Of a DNA stretch of 64,000 bases, positions 8,554 to 17,915 are shown in pieces. The position numbers and the translations under genes are program-made. Position 1 is the first letter of the stretch. Each line of letters opens with the position of its first letter. The notes below the pieces were generated by a model that saw only the letters and a list, made by a program, of their open reading frames with translations, had not been told where the DNA came from and made no database searches. The stretch spans positions 2,788,001 through 2,852,000 of the forward strand of contig NZ_CP120368.1 of the NCBI RefSeq assembly GCF_029892045.1, read 5' to 3'. This stretch comes from Sinorhizobium numidicum. Its GTDB lineage: Bacteria; Pseudomonadota; Alphaproteobacteria; Rhizobiales; Rhizobiaceae.

Positions 8554-9492
8554 ATGTTGGGAAGAACTGCGAACGGCCTCAACTGGATGTTCCGCTATAT
8601 CGAGCGTGCGGAGAACGGCGCCCGCCTGATCGACGCGGGCCTGCGCATGTCGCTCACCCGCAGCGAGGCGACCGAGGGCGACTGGGATGGGGTGCTGCAG
8701 AGCGCCGGCGTGCGAGAGCTTTATGATGAGGTGCACGAGACGCTGACGAGCAGCGACGCCATCGATTTCCTGCTGCGCGACCATGCCAATCCTTCGAGCG
8801 TCATGTCCTGCATCGACGCGGGTCGCCACAATGCCCGCATGGTCCGCACGGCGCTGACGCGCGAGACCTGGGAGGCGACCAACGAGTGCTGGATCGAGAT
8901 GAAGGCGATGCTCGCCAAGAAGGTGCGAGCCACCGACCTTCCCGAGATCATCGAGACCATAAAGCGCTGCGCCGGGCTCATACGCGGCGCCTTTCACGGC
9001 ACGATGCTTAGAAACGAGATCTTCAATTTCTCGCGAATCGGCACCTTCATAGAACGGGCGGATAACACCGCGCGCATCCTCGACGTGAAATATTATGTGC
9101 TGCTGCCGGCGGTCGCCGCGGTCGGGTCGTCAATGGACAATGTGCAATGGGAATCGATTCTCCGCTCCGTCTCCGCACACCGCGCCTACGGCTGGGTTTA
9201 CGATGCCGAGTTGCGGCCGGCGAACATCGCCGACTTTCTGATTTCGAATGGCCGGATGCCCCGCTCGCTCGCCTATTGCTACGAGAAGATCGTCAGCAAT
9301 CTCGGCTATCTCGCGCGGGAATACGGCGAAACGCATGCGGCCCATGCGACCGCCGAGCAAACGCTCACGTCGCTCCGCAGCCGCTCGATCACAGACATCA
9401 TGGACCAGGGACTGCACGAATATCTCGAGGAATTCATCAGCCACAACAATCGTCTGGGACAGGAAATCTCCGACGGTTACCGGTTCAACTGA
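8554..9492 (+). CDS. Alpha-E domain protein (DUF403)
   Basis: A 312-residue all-helical protein beginning MLGRTANGLNWMFRYIERAENGARLIDAGLR, the hallmark N-terminus of the alpha-E family (RxAExxARxL-like helix). It further has FNFSRIGTFIERADNTARILDVKYY and NRLGQEISDGY at the C-terminus. The family has no known catalytic role and always travels with the permuted ATP-grasp protein. Here it starts four bases after the ATP-grasp stop codon and the transglutaminase gene begins 16 bases after its own stop, so the three form one operon. Confidence 0.9.
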   Translation: MLGRTANGLNWMFRYIERAENGARLIDAGLRMSLTRSEATEGDWDGVLQSAGVRELYDEVHETLTSSDAIDFLLRDHANPSSVMSCIDAGRHNARMVRTALTRETWEATNECWIEMKAMLAKKVRATDLPEIIETIKRCAGLIRGAFHGTMLRNEIFNFSRIGTFIERADNTARILDVKYYVLLPAVAAVGSSMDNVQWESILRSVSAHRAYGWVYDAELRPANIADFLISNGRMPRSLAYCYEKIVSNLGYLAREYGETHAAHATAEQTLTSLRSRSITDIMDQGLHEYLEEFISHNNRLGQEISDGYRFN

Positions 9493-9508
9493 GATTCAGG
9501 AGAAAAGC

Positions 9509-10357
9509 ATGCACCTGAAAATCAGCCATACGACCGAATATCACTACGATGAACCGGTGCAATTTGCGCTACAAAGGCTGCGCCTGACGCCGACCAACCA
9601 CCCGGGTCAGACGGTTCTGAACTGGAAGACGCGCGTCGAGGACGCTGTGGTCGAAGTGAGCTACGACGACCACTTCGGCAACCGCACGCATCTCGTCAGT
9701 GTCGACGGAGAACGGACGACCTTTCGCATAATCGCAAGCGGCGAAGTGGATACGGAAGACAGAGCCGGCATCTTCGGCGCACACCAGTCCTATGTGCCAC
9801 TATGGCTCTATGCGCGGGAAACCCCACTCAGCAAGCCGGGCAAGCTGATCCGCGATCTTGCGAAATCGCTTGACGGCGGCAGCGACCTCGAGCGTATGCA
9901 CTCGCTGATGGCCATCATCCACCAGGCCGTCGAGTACAAGCCTGGGGAAACGCAGGCCGAGACGCCTGCGGAAGAAGCCCTGGAGCGTGGCAAGGGCGTC
10001 TGCCAGGACCACGCCCATATCCTGATATCCGCTGCGCGAACGCTCGGCCTGCCGGCCCGCTATCTTTCCGGTTATCTCATGATGGAGGGGCATCCGGAGC
10101 AGACGGCGAGCCACGCCTGGGCGGAAGTCCACCTCAGCGGGCTCGGCTGGGTGGGCTTCGATGCCGCCAACAAGATCTGCCCGGATGACCGCTATGTCCG
10201 TGTCGCGTCAGGCCTATGCTACCGGGATGCGGCGCCCATTGCCGGCCTGGTCCACGGCATCGCCAGTGAAACATTGAAGGTGGCCGTGACGGTCGAGCGG
10301 CAGGGACAAACGCAGAGTCAGAGCCAAGGACAGCAAAGTCAAAATCAGAGCCAGTAA
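9509..10357 (+). CDS. Transglutaminase-like cysteine peptidase family protein
   Basis: 282 residues. N-terminal beta domain (LKISHTTEYHYDEPVQFALQRLRL) followed by the papain-like transglutaminase core: Cys in GVCQDHAHI, His in ASHAWAEV, Asp in WVGFDAAN, which forms a complete Cys-His-Asp triad. AGGAG lies seven bases before the ATG at 9509. The last ~20 residues are a Gln/Ser-rich run (GQTQSQSQGQQSQNQSQ), unusual for the family. In many bacteria the trio is followed by an Anbu-type proteasome-like peptidase gene; none is present here before the next gene on the opposite strand. Confidence 0.9.
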   Translation: MHLKISHTTEYHYDEPVQFALQRLRLTPTNHPGQTVLNWKTRVEDAVVEVSYDDHFGNRTHLVSVDGERTTFRIIASGEVDTEDRAGIFGAHQSYVPLWLYARETPLSKPGKLIRDLAKSLDGGSDLERMHSLMAIIHQAVEYKPGETQAETPAEEALERGKGVCQDHAHILISAARTLGLPARYLSGYLMMEGHPEQTASHAWAEVHLSGLGWVGFDAANKICPDDRYVRVASGLCYRDAAPIAGLVHGIASETLKVAVTVERQGQTQSQSQGQQSQNQSQ

Positions 10358-10376
10358 GGCTTGCCATCCGGATTCG

Positions 10377-10444
10377 CCCCTCACCCGGCCTGCCGGCCGC
10401 CTCTCCCTCTCCCCGCGCGCGGGGAAAGGGCTGGGGTGAGGGGG
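10377..10444. repeat. GC-rich palindromic intergenic repeat (REP-like)
   Basis: The arms CCCCTCACCC and GGGTGAGGGG frame an inner palindrome around CTCCCCGCGCGCGGGGA. This is the common CCCTCACCC...GGGTGAGGG repeat seen between genes in rhizobial and related genomes. It lies between two convergent genes and could also stop transcription, although it lacks a T run. Confidence 0.7.
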
Positions 10445-10524
10445 ATCACAATCGCAACCGCGCCGGCCGCGTCACCACGCACGGCGCGGAAGGGCGCCGG
10501 GGCGGGCTCAGCCGCCTCGCCCAA

Positions 10525-12264
10525 TCAATGACTGTCGCGTTCGACGACCGAGCCCCGCGCCCCGACGAGGAAGTCGAGGTCGGCACCGGTGTCGGCCTGC
10601 ATGACCGTCTTGACGTAGAGGCCGCCATAGCCGCCTATGAGCGGCTTGATCGGCGAGACCCAGGCTGCCCGGCGGCGGATGAGTTCCTCATCCGAGACAT
10701 GAAGGTGCAGCTTGCGGTTCGGAATGTCGACTTCGATCAGATCGCCGTTTTTCACGAGCGCCAGAGGTCCGCCTTCGGCGGCCTCGGGAGCGGTGTGGAG
10801 GATGACCGTGCCATAGGCCGTGCCCGACATGCGCGCATCGGAAATGCGGATCATGTCGGTAATCCCCTTCTTCAGCACCTTCGGTGGCAGGCCCATATTG
10901 CCGACTTCGGCCATGCCCGGATATCCCTTCGGGCCGCAATATTTCAGCACCATGATGCAGTCTTCGTCGATGTCGAGGTCGTCGCGGTTGATGCGTGCAT
11001 GGTAGTCTTCGATGCTTTCGAAGACGACAGCCCGCCCCTTGTGCTGCATGAGATGCGGCGAAGCTGCGGACGGTTTCAGCACGGCCCCCTTCGGCGCAAG
11101 GTTGCCGCGAAGCACCGCGATGCCGCCCGACTTCGTCAGCGCCTTCTCCGCCGGCAGGATGACGTCTTCGTTGTAGTTCACGACGCCCTTGACGTCGTTC
11201 CAGATCGTGTCGCCGCTGACGGTGATGACGTCGTTGTGAAGGAGTCCCATCTCGGCGACCGCCTTGATTACGACCGGCAGGCCGCCCGCGTAATAGAACT
11301 CCTCCATGAGATATTTGCCCGAGGGCTGCAGGTTGACGATCGTCGGCACGTCGCGCCCAAGCCTGTCCCAATCGTCGAGCGTGAGTTCGACGCCGACGCG
11401 GCCGGCAAGCGCCAGCAGGTGCAGCACCGCATTGGTCGAGCCGCCGACCGCGCCGTTGACGCGAATGGCGTTTTCGAAGGCCTGCTTCGTCAGGATATCG
11501 GAGGGCTTCAGGTCCTCCTTGACCATCTCGACGATGCGACGGCCGGTGAGCTGCGAAATCACCCGGCGGCGCGCGTCGACGGCGGGAATGGCGGCATTGC
11601 CGGAGAGCGTCATGCCGAGCGCTTCGGCCATCGATGCCATGGTCGAAGCCGTACCCATGGTCATACAGCTTCCTGCCGAGCGTGCCATGCCCTGCTCGGC
11701 GTCCATGAACTCGTCCAGCGTCATCTCGCCGGATTTGACCATTTCGGAGAACTGCCAGATAGCCGTGCCCGACCCGACATCCTTGCCGCGCCATTTGCCG
11801 TTGAGCATCGGGCCGCCGGAAACGACGATCGCCGGTATATCGACGCTCGCCGCGCCCATCAGAAGACTGGGCGTGGTCTTGTCACAGCCGCCGAGCAGCA
11901 CGACGCCATCCACCGGATTGCCGCGGATCGCCTCTTCGACATCCATGGCCGCGAGATTGCGGAACATCATCGCCGTCGGCCTGAGCGTGCTTTCGCCGGT
12001 CGAGAACACCGGGAATTCTACCGGAAAACCGCCCGCTTCGTAGACGCCGCGTTTCACGCGCTCCGCAAGATCGCGCAGATGCGCGTTGCAGGGGGTAAGT
12101 TCGGACCATGTGTTGCAGATGCCGATGATCGGCCGCCCATCGAAGGTGTCGGCCGGAAGCCCCTGGTTCTTCATCCAGGAGCGATGCATGATGGCATTCT
12201 TGCCAGTACCGCCGAACCAGTCCTGCGAACGGAGCTTGCGCGGCCACTCAGCTTTTTTCTTCAT
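10525..12264 (-). CDS. araD: IlvD/Edd family dehydratase, probably L-arabinonate dehydratase
   Basis: 579 residues of a sugar-acid dehydratase. Fe-S ligands sit in GICNTWSELTPC, GGCDKTTPSLLMGA and GSCMTMGTASTM; other marks are VNGAVGGSTNAVLHLLAL and ISDARMSGTAYGTV. Such enzymes convert arabinonate, xylonate or related acids to 2-keto-3-deoxy acids. The ATG at 12264 has AAGGA eight bases upstream; an upstream start at 12288 does not. The neighbouring semialdehyde dehydrogenase and the GguC-GguAB-ChvE genes point to oxidative pentose breakdown. Arabinonate rather than xylonate or fuconate as substrate is an inference from the family branch and context. Confidence 0.85.
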   Translation of the reverse strand: MKKKAEWPRKLRSQDWFGGTGKNAIMHRSWMKNQGLPADTFDGRPIIGICNTWSELTPCNAHLRDLAERVKRGVYEAGGFPVEFPVFSTGESTLRPTAMMFRNLAAMDVEEAIRGNPVDGVVLLGGCDKTTPSLLMGAASVDIPAIVVSGGPMLNGKWRGKDVGSGTAIWQFSEMVKSGEMTLDEFMDAEQGMARSAGSCMTMGTASTMASMAEALGMTLSGNAAIPAVDARRRVISQLTGRRIVEMVKEDLKPSDILTKQAFENAIRVNGAVGGSTNAVLHLLALAGRVGVELTLDDWDRLGRDVPTIVNLQPSGKYLMEEFYYAGGLPVVIKAVAEMGLLHNDVITVSGDTIWNDVKGVVNYNEDVILPAEKALTKSGGIAVLRGNLAPKGAVLKPSAASPHLMQHKGRAVVFESIEDYHARINRDDLDIDEDCIMVLKYCGPKGYPGMAEVGNMGLPPKVLKKGITDMIRISDARMSGTAYGTVILHTAPEAAEGGPLALVKNGDLIEVDIPNRKLHLHVSDEELIRRRAAWVSPIKPLIGGYGGLYVKTVMQADTGADLDFLVGARGSVVERDSH

Positions 12265-12312
12265 CTCATATTCCTTCAGGGCCCGCAAACGGGCGGCGGG
12301 GAGACGCCGGCC

Positions 12313-13746
12313 TTAGGCCAGCGTGTAGGCTGTCTTGACGGTTGTGTAGAATTCGGCGGCGTATTTGCCCTGTTCGCGCGAGCCGTAGGAGGAGCCCTTG
12401 CGGCCGCCGAACGGCACGTGGAAATCGACGCCGGCCGTCGGCAGGTTGACCATCACCATGCCGGCCTCGGCATTGCGCTTGAAATGCGTCGCATGCTTGA
12501 GGCTGGTGGTGGCGATGCCGGACGACAGCCCGAACGGCGTGTCGTTGGCAACGGCGAGCGCCTCGTCGTAGTCCTTCACCCGGATGACGGCGGCGACCGG
12601 GCCGAAGATCTCCTCTTGGCTGATCCGCATCTGGTTCGTCGCTTCGGTAAACAGCGCCGGCTGCAGGTAGAAGCCGGGCGCGTCGCGCTGCAACAGTTCG
12701 CCGCCGAAGGCGAGCCTGGCGCCTTCCTGCTGGCCGATGGCGATATAGTCGGTGTCCTGGTTCAGCTGGCTCTGGTCGACCACCGGGCCGATATGGGTGC
12801 CGGCCTTCAGCGCGTCGTCGACGATCAGCCCGTTCATCCGCTCGGCCACCGCGGCGACGAAGCGGTCGTGAATGCCCGCGGTGACGATCACCCGCGACGA
12901 GGCGGTGCAGCGCTGGCCGGTCGAGAAGAAGGCGGAATTGACCGTCGCCTCGACGGCGACGGTGAGATCGGCGTCGTCGAGCACGACGAACGGGTTCTTG
13001 CCGCCCATCTCCAGCTGGAACTTGCGATTGTGTTCGACCGAGGCGGCGGCGACGCGTTTGCCGGTGCCGACCGAGCCGGTGAAGGTGATCGCCTGGATAT
13101 CGGGGCTGTCGAGCATCGCCTGGCCGACGACCGAGCCCTTGCCCATGACGAGGTTCATGACCCCCTTTGGCAGGCCGGCGCGGTGCAGGATGTCGACGAT
13201 CGCCCAGGAGCAGCCGGGCACCAGTTCGGCCGGCTTGAAGACGACGGTGTTGCCGTAACACAGCGCCGGGGCGATCTTCCAGGCGGGAATGGCGATCGGG
13301 AAGTTCCACGGGGTGATGATGCCGACGACGCCGACCGGCTCGCGGCTGATCTCGACGCCGATGCCGGGGCGCACCGACGGCAGCATTTCGCCGGCCAGCC
13401 GCAAGCATTCGCCGGCAAAGAAGTCGAAGATCTGGCCGGCCCGCACCGTCTCGCCGATGCCCTCGGCCAGGGTCTTGCCCTCCTCGCGCGACAACAGCCG
13501 GCCGAGTTCGTCCTTGCGCGCGAGGATCTCGTCGGCGGTCTTCTTCAGGATTGCATGGCGCTCGAGGATGCCGGAGCGCGACCAGGCGGGAAAGGCGGCC
13601 TTCGCCGCCGCGATCGCCGCCGAAGCGTCGTCGGCGGTGGCGCGGGCATATTCGCCGATCACGTCATTGGTGTTCGACGGATTGACATTGGCGACGCCGT
13701 CGCTGCCGACCCATTCGCCGGCAATCAGGTTCTGGTGAAGTGTCAT
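12313..13746 (-). CDS. NAD(P)-dependent aldehyde dehydrogenase, probably alpha-ketoglutarate semialdehyde dehydrogenase
   Basis: 477 residues with a full aldehyde dehydrogenase core: ITPWNFPIAIPAWKIAPAL (cofactor site), FTGSVGTGKRVA, catalytic Glu in LEMGGKNP, catalytic Cys in FFSTGQRCTASSR, and EEIFGPVAAV near the end. In the non-phosphorylative arabinose/xylose pathway this enzyme makes 2-oxoglutarate from its semialdehyde, which fits between the dehydratase gene (48 bases downstream) and the GguC gene upstream. Sequence alone does not exclude succinate-semialdehyde or betaine-aldehyde as substrate. Confidence 0.88.
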   Translation of the reverse strand: MTLHQNLIAGEWVGSDGVANVNPSNTNDVIGEYARATADDASAAIAAAKAAFPAWSRSGILERHAILKKTADEILARKDELGRLLSREEGKTLAEGIGETVRAGQIFDFFAGECLRLAGEMLPSVRPGIGVEISREPVGVVGIITPWNFPIAIPAWKIAPALCYGNTVVFKPAELVPGCSWAIVDILHRAGLPKGVMNLVMGKGSVVGQAMLDSPDIQAITFTGSVGTGKRVAAASVEHNRKFQLEMGGKNPFVVLDDADLTVAVEATVNSAFFSTGQRCTASSRVIVTAGIHDRFVAAVAERMNGLIVDDALKAGTHIGPVVDQSQLNQDTDYIAIGQQEGARLAFGGELLQRDAPGFYLQPALFTEATNQMRISQEEIFGPVAAVIRVKDYDEALAVANDTPFGLSSGIATTSLKHATHFKRNAEAGMVMVNLPTAGVDFHVPFGGRKGSSYGSREQGKYAAEFYTTVKTAYTLA

Positions 13747-13820
13747 GGGCCTTAAGCCTCCTTGTCTTCCTGCCGCGTTTCGACCGCCGAATGCGATCTG
13801 CGGCTCCTATAGCAGATATA

Positions 13821-14816
13821 TCAGAGCTGATGTATGGCGATCTCTTCCTCTGCGGCGATCGCCAGCGGATTGCGCAGCGGCAGGCCAAAACCCGCAGCCT
13901 CGATCTCGAAGACGTCTCCCTCTTCGGTCCGGATACCGTCGCCGAAGGATAGCGTCGCCGTACCGAACATGTGCACGTGCACATCGCCCGGCGCGCGGAA
14001 GAGATCATATTTGAAATGATGGTACTCAAGATTGGCGAAGCTGTGGGACATGTTCACCTCGCCGGAGAGGAAGGGCTTCTCCCACAGGACCTTGCCGCTC
14101 CTGAGGATGCGCGATGCACCGCGAATGTCCTCCGGCGCGGAACCGATGCGGATCTCGGGCCCGAAGCTCGCCTGACGGAGTTTTGAATGCGCCAGCCAGA
14201 GATAGTTGACCCGCTCGGTCTTGTGGTCCGAAAATTCGTTGGCAACGGCAAAGCCGAGACGATACGGCACGCCCTTATCCGAAATGATGTAGATACCGGC
14301 CATTTCGGGTTCTTCACCGCCGTCCTCGGCAAATGACGGTGAAACCAAAGGTGTGCCCGGGGCGACCGCGGAGGTTCCGTTGCCCTTGTAGAACCATTCC
14401 GGCTGCACGCCCTTTTCGCCCGGCTTCGGCTTGCCGCCTTCAAGGCCCATCCGGAACATCTTCATCGAATCGGTCAGCGTTTCCTCCGCCGACTCGGTCG
14501 CCTTCTTGTGCATGGCGTCGCGCGTTGCCGCGGATCCGAGATGCGTGAGCCCTGTCCCAGTCAGATGCAGATGGGCGGGGTCGGGGTGCGTGATCGGAGA
14601 GAGCAGCCGTCCTTCGGCATAGGCCTGATCGAGATCGATTGCCTCGCCGAGCCCCTTGGCATCGATAATCTCCTTGAGGCTCTTGCCACTGTTGGCCGCT
14701 TCCATCGCCAGTCCGTAGACGCTTTCTGCGCCATTGACCGCGTGTGCTACTTCGCCCGGTGCCCGTACTGCGACCGCGATCGATCCGTCTTGCTTCCTGA
14801 CTTGAGAAATCAGCAC
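13821..14816 (-). CDS. gguC: GguC / AraD1-type fumarylacetoacetate-hydrolase family protein
   Basis: 331 residues. The C-terminal half has the FAH-like fold signature: EPEMAGIYIISDKGVPYRLGFAVANEFSDHKTE, with an acidic metal-binding pattern, and GDVHVHMFGTATLSFGDGI. In agrobacteria gguC follows chvE-gguA-gguB; related AraD1 proteins are proposed 2-keto-3-deoxy-L-arabonate dehydratases, the step between the two enzymes encoded downstream. The GTG at 14816 has GGAAGGA upstream and is preferred over an upstream in-frame codon at 14837. The locus therefore covers uptake, dehydration, second dehydration and oxidation of a pentonate (inference). Confidence 0.87.
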   Translation of the reverse strand: MLISQVRKQDGSIAVAVRAPGEVAHAVNGAESVYGLAMEAANSGKSLKEIIDAKGLGEAIDLDQAYAEGRLLSPITHPDPAHLHLTGTGLTHLGSAATRDAMHKKATESAEETLTDSMKMFRMGLEGGKPKPGEKGVQPEWFYKGNGTSAVAPGTPLVSPSFAEDGGEEPEMAGIYIISDKGVPYRLGFAVANEFSDHKTERVNYLWLAHSKLRQASFGPEIRIGSAPEDIRGASRILRSGKVLWEKPFLSGEVNMSHSFANLEYHHFKYDLFRAPGDVHVHMFGTATLSFGDGIRTEEGDVFEIEAAGFGLPLRNPLAIAAEEEIAIHQL

Positions 14817-14951
14817 GTTCCTATCCTTCCTCGTCAACTTGAGCCTCGGTCGCCGCGCCCCATCCGTGACGCAGGCAATGCATCGCCGTCAGGTGGCTTA
14901 CGCCACCCAATCCGGCGGCTGCGGCCGCCCGTTTATGTTCCTGGTTCAATA

Positions 14952-14975
14952 GGGCTGATCGGAACCGATCAGCCC
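14952..14975 (-). terminator. Hairpin overlapping the gguB stop codon
   Basis: Perfect 11-base arms GGGCTGATCGG / CCGATCAGCCC around AA. The gguB stop codon lies inside it. The T tail is weak (TATTG on the minus strand), so it may serve more for 3' end protection than for strong termination. Confidence 0.5.
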
Positions 14976-16183
14976 TTGCCTTTGTTCTTGTTGTAGACAT
15001 CAAAGAAAACGGCTGCGAGCAGCACGAGACCCTTGATCAGTTGCTGGTAGTCGATGCCGATACCCATGATCGACATGCCGTTGTTCATCACGCCCATGAT
15101 GAAAGCGCCGATCACCGCGCCGGTGATCTTGCCGACACCGCCCGAGGCTGACGCGCCGCCGATGAAGCAGGCCGCGATCACGTCGAGCTCGAAGCCAACG
15201 CCGGCCTTCGGGGTGGCCGAGTTCAAGCGCGCCGTGATGATCATGCCGGCAAGTGCGGCGAGCACGCCCATGTTGACGAAGGCGTAGAACGTCAGCCGCT
15301 CGGTGTTGATGCCGGAGAGTTTGGCCGCTTTTTCATTGCCGCCCATCGCATAGATGCGGCGACCGATCGTCGAGCGCGTCGTGATGAAGGTATAGAGGGC
15401 AATCAGTACGCCCATGACGATGAGGACGTTCGGCAGACCACGATAGGTCGAGAGCTGGAAGCCGAGGAACATGGCGACGACGGCGATGACCGCCATCTGG
15501 ATCGCAAAGAAGATGAAGGGCTCGTTGTCGGTCCCATGCTGCTCGTTGATCCGGCGATTGCGGAAGCCGGCATAGATTGCGAGTACCACCAGCGCCAGCA
15601 CCGCGATGAGTGCGACATAGTTCTTGATGAGGCTCGTTGCAGGATCGGAGAGCGACAGGAAATCCGGAACGAAGCCCGTCGAAAGTAGCTGGAACTCCTT
15701 CGGGAAGGGTCCGATCGGCCGTCCGCCGAGGACCACGTAGGTCAGGCCGCGGAAAACCAGCATGCCCGCAAGGGTGACGATAAAGGAGGGAATCTTCTGA
15801 TAGGCGACCCAGTAGCCCTGTGCCGCCCCCATGATGCCGCCGAGGATCAGACAGGCGGGCACCACGATCGCGAAATGAACCTGCCATTTGACCAGCATGA
15901 TCGCTGAGATCGCGCCGATGAAGGCCACGATCGAGCCAACTGACAGATCGATATGGCCGGCGACGATGATCAGCAGCATGCCCAGCGCCATGATGACGAT
16001 GAACGAATTCTGCAGCACCAGATTGGTGATGTTCACCGGACGGAAGAGGACGCCATTGGTCACGAACTGGAAGAACAGCATGATGACCACGAGGGCGACC
16101 AGCAGTCCATATTCGCGGATGTTGTTTCTGAGGTAGTCCCCGATAGACGGTTTGGTGGTGTGGGTGCTCGTATCGGCGACCAT
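14969..16183 (-). CDS. gguB: Multiple-monosaccharide ABC transporter permease GguB
   Basis: 404-residue polytopic inner-membrane permease of the ribose/xylose class with about ten hydrophobic segments. Typical pieces are VIMALGMLLIIVAGHIDLSVGS, GLTYVVLGGRPIGPFP, IYAMGGNEKAAKLSGIN and FIGGASASGGVGKITG. It moves aldoses (arabinose, galactose, xylose, glucose in ChvE-dependent systems) together with GguA and ChvE. Its ATG overlaps the gguA stop codon by one base, showing translational coupling. The gene ends in a hairpin. Confidence 0.93.
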   Translation of the reverse strand: MVADTSTHTTKPSIGDYLRNNIREYGLLVALVVIMLFFQFVTNGVLFRPVNITNLVLQNSFIVIMALGMLLIIVAGHIDLSVGSIVAFIGAISAIMLVKWQVHFAIVVPACLILGGIMGAAQGYWVAYQKIPSFIVTLAGMLVFRGLTYVVLGGRPIGPFPKEFQLLSTGFVPDFLSLSDPATSLIKNYVALIAVLALVVLAIYAGFRNRRINEQHGTDNEPFIFFAIQMAVIAVVAMFLGFQLSTYRGLPNVLIVMGVLIALYTFITTRSTIGRRIYAMGGNEKAAKLSGINTERLTFYAFVNMGVLAALAGMIITARLNSATPKAGVGFELDVIAACFIGGASASGGVGKITGAVIGAFIMGVMNNGMSIMGIGIDYQQLIKGLVLLAAVFFDVYNKNKGKG

Positions 16184-17718
16184 TAGTGTTTCTCCCCTGA
16201 ACGCATGATGGCGCGCATGATGGATTCCTGGCTTGCTTCCGCCTTCGAAAGCTCGGCCACGATGCGTCCCTCGTTCATGACATAGATGCGATCGCAGGTT
16301 CCGAGCAGTTCGGGCATCTCCGACGAGATCATCAGGATGCCTTTGCCCTCGGCCGCGAGCTGGTTGATGATGGTGTAGATCTCATACTTCGCGCCGACAT
16401 CGATACCGCGCGTCGGCTCATCCAGTATGAGGACTTCCGGGGTGGTGAACAGCCACTTCGACAGTACGACCTTCTGCTGGTTGCCACCCGACAGATTGAC
16501 CGTCTCCTGATAGATCGAATGTGAGCGGATCCTGAGCTTCGAACGGTATTCGGAGGCGACCTTGGTCTCCTTGCGATCGTCGATGATGCCGTTCGATGCC
16601 ACGGCGCTGAGATTGGCGAGCGTGGTGTTCTGCTTGATGTTGTTGATCAGCACGAGCCCCAATTGCTTGCGGTCTTCGGTGACGTAGGCAAGCCCCGCCT
16701 TGATCGCGCGGGGGATTGTGCTCACATCCACCGGCTTGCCGCGCATGGTCACCTCGCCGGTGATCTTGTGCCCCCACGACTTGCCGAAGATGCTCATCGC
16801 GGTTTCGGTGCGGCCGGCGCCCATCAGTCCGGCGATCCCGACGACTTCACCGGCACGTACGTTGAAGCTGACGTTGTGCAGGAACTGCCGATCGCGATGA
16901 TACTGGTGGAAGACGTTCCAGTTTTTCACTTCGAGCAGCGTCTCGCCGATATTCGGCTCACGCGGCGGATAACGGTCCTCCATCGCGCGGCCGACCATGC
17001 CCTTGATGATCCGGTCTTCGCTGATGTCTTCCTTGTGACAGTCGAGCGTTTCCACCGTCCCGCCATCGCGCAGAATGGTGATCTGGTCCGCAACCTTTTT
17101 GATCTCGTTCAGCTTGTGCGAAATGATGATCGAGGTCATGCCCTGCTTGCGAAACTCCATCAGCAGCTTCAGCAGCGCGTCGGAATCGTTTTCGTTGAGC
17201 GAAGCGGTCGGTTCGTCGAGAATCAGCAGCCGCACTTTCTTCGAAAGCGCCTTGGCGATCTCCACCAGTTGCTGCTTGCCAACGCCGATGTCGGTGATGA
17301 GCGTTGACGGGGATTCGCTCAAGCCCACCTTTTTCAAGAGTTCCTGCGTCCGGGCGAAGGTCTGCGGCCAGTGGATCACACCCTTGCTGGCAATCTCGTT
17401 GCCGAGAAAGATGTTTTCGGCGATCGAGAGCAGGGGAACGAGTGCCAGCTCCTGATGGATGATGATGATGCCGAGATCTTCGCTATCCGAGATCGCGCTG
17501 AAGCTTCGAAGCTCGCTGTCGTAAAAGATCTCGCCCTCATAGGTGCCGGCGGGATAGACACCGCTCAGCACCTTCATCAGCGTTGACTTGCCGGCGCCGT
17601 TTTCGCCGACGAGAGCGTGGATTTCACCTTCGCGGACCTTGAACGAGACGTTGTCCAGCGCCTTGACGCCCGGGAACGTCTTGGTGATGCTCCGCATTTC
17701 AAGAATGATATTGTTCAT
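16183..17718 (-). CDS. gguA: Multiple-monosaccharide ABC transporter ATPase GguA
   Basis: 511-residue double ABC protein of the sugar type. First nucleotide-binding domain: Walker [10 protein letters not shown] (38-46), signature [14 protein letters not shown], Walker [12 protein letters not shown]. The second domain has the degenerate Walker [10 protein letters not shown], signature [14 protein letters not shown] and Walker [16 protein letters not shown], as usual in this family. It energises sugar uptake through GguB. Upstream, a RIME1 copy and a strong hairpin separate it from chvE, so the transporter genes are probably expressed at a lower level than the binding protein. Confidence 0.94.
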   Translation of the reverse strand: MNNIILEMRSITKTFPGVKALDNVSFKVREGEIHALVGENGAGKSTLMKVLSGVYPAGTYEGEIFYDSELRSFSAISDSEDLGIIIIHQELALVPLLSIAENIFLGNEIASKGVIHWPQTFARTQELLKKVGLSESPSTLITDIGVGKQQLVEIAKALSKKVRLLILDEPTASLNENDSDALLKLLMEFRKQGMTSIIISHKLNEIKKVADQITILRDGGTVETLDCHKEDISEDRIIKGMVGRAMEDRYPPREPNIGETLLEVKNWNVFHQYHRDRQFLHNVSFNVRAGEVVGIAGLMGAGRTETAMSIFGKSWGHKITGEVTMRGKPVDVSTIPRAIKAGLAYVTEDRKQLGLVLINNIKQNTTLANLSAVASNGIIDDRKETKVASEYRSKLRIRSHSIYQETVNLSGGNQQKVVLSKWLFTTPEVLILDEPTRGIDVGAKYEIYTIINQLAAEGKGILMISSEMPELLGTCDRIYVMNEGRIVAELSKAEASQESIMRAIMRSGEKH

Positions 17719-17765
17719 ATTCAGCCATTCCAGTGCAGTCTGCGAGAGACTGCAGGCTCCCTTCC

Positions 17766-17869
17766 TACTGCATGGTTCCTTAAATCGGCACCGACTTAAG
17801 ATAAAACCACGCAGCAGTTGAAAGTGCTACAGCGATCTTTGGGCGTCGGAAGGACGCGCGATGCCGTAG
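17766..17869 (+). repeat. RIME1-type repeat between chvE and gguA
   Basis: About 104 bases from TACTGCATGG to GCCGTAG, with the two palindromes typical of the element: around TCCTTAAATCGG...CCGACTTAAG and around GGGCGTCGGAAGGACGC. It is somewhat diverged from the copy at 20292. Confidence 0.85.
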
Positions 17870-17871
17870 AT

Positions 17872-17899
17872 AAAAGGGTCCGCAACAGATTGCGGACCC
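17872..17899 (-). terminator. Strong hairpin downstream of chvE
   Basis: Arms GGGTCCGCAA / TTGCGGACCC with a four-base loop, followed on the minus strand by TTTTATC. It has the form of a rho-independent terminator placed between the binding-protein gene and gguA, and would lower transporter transcription or stabilise chvE mRNA. Confidence 0.8.
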
Positions 17900-17915
17900 G
17901 CCGGGTTCGACCGGA

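Noticed and set aside
10528..13755. A 1075-residue open frame opposite the dehydratase and dehydrogenase genes
   Set aside because: It is the antisense shadow of two well-recognised GC-rich genes; the translated product is His/Asp/Arg-rich with no domain.
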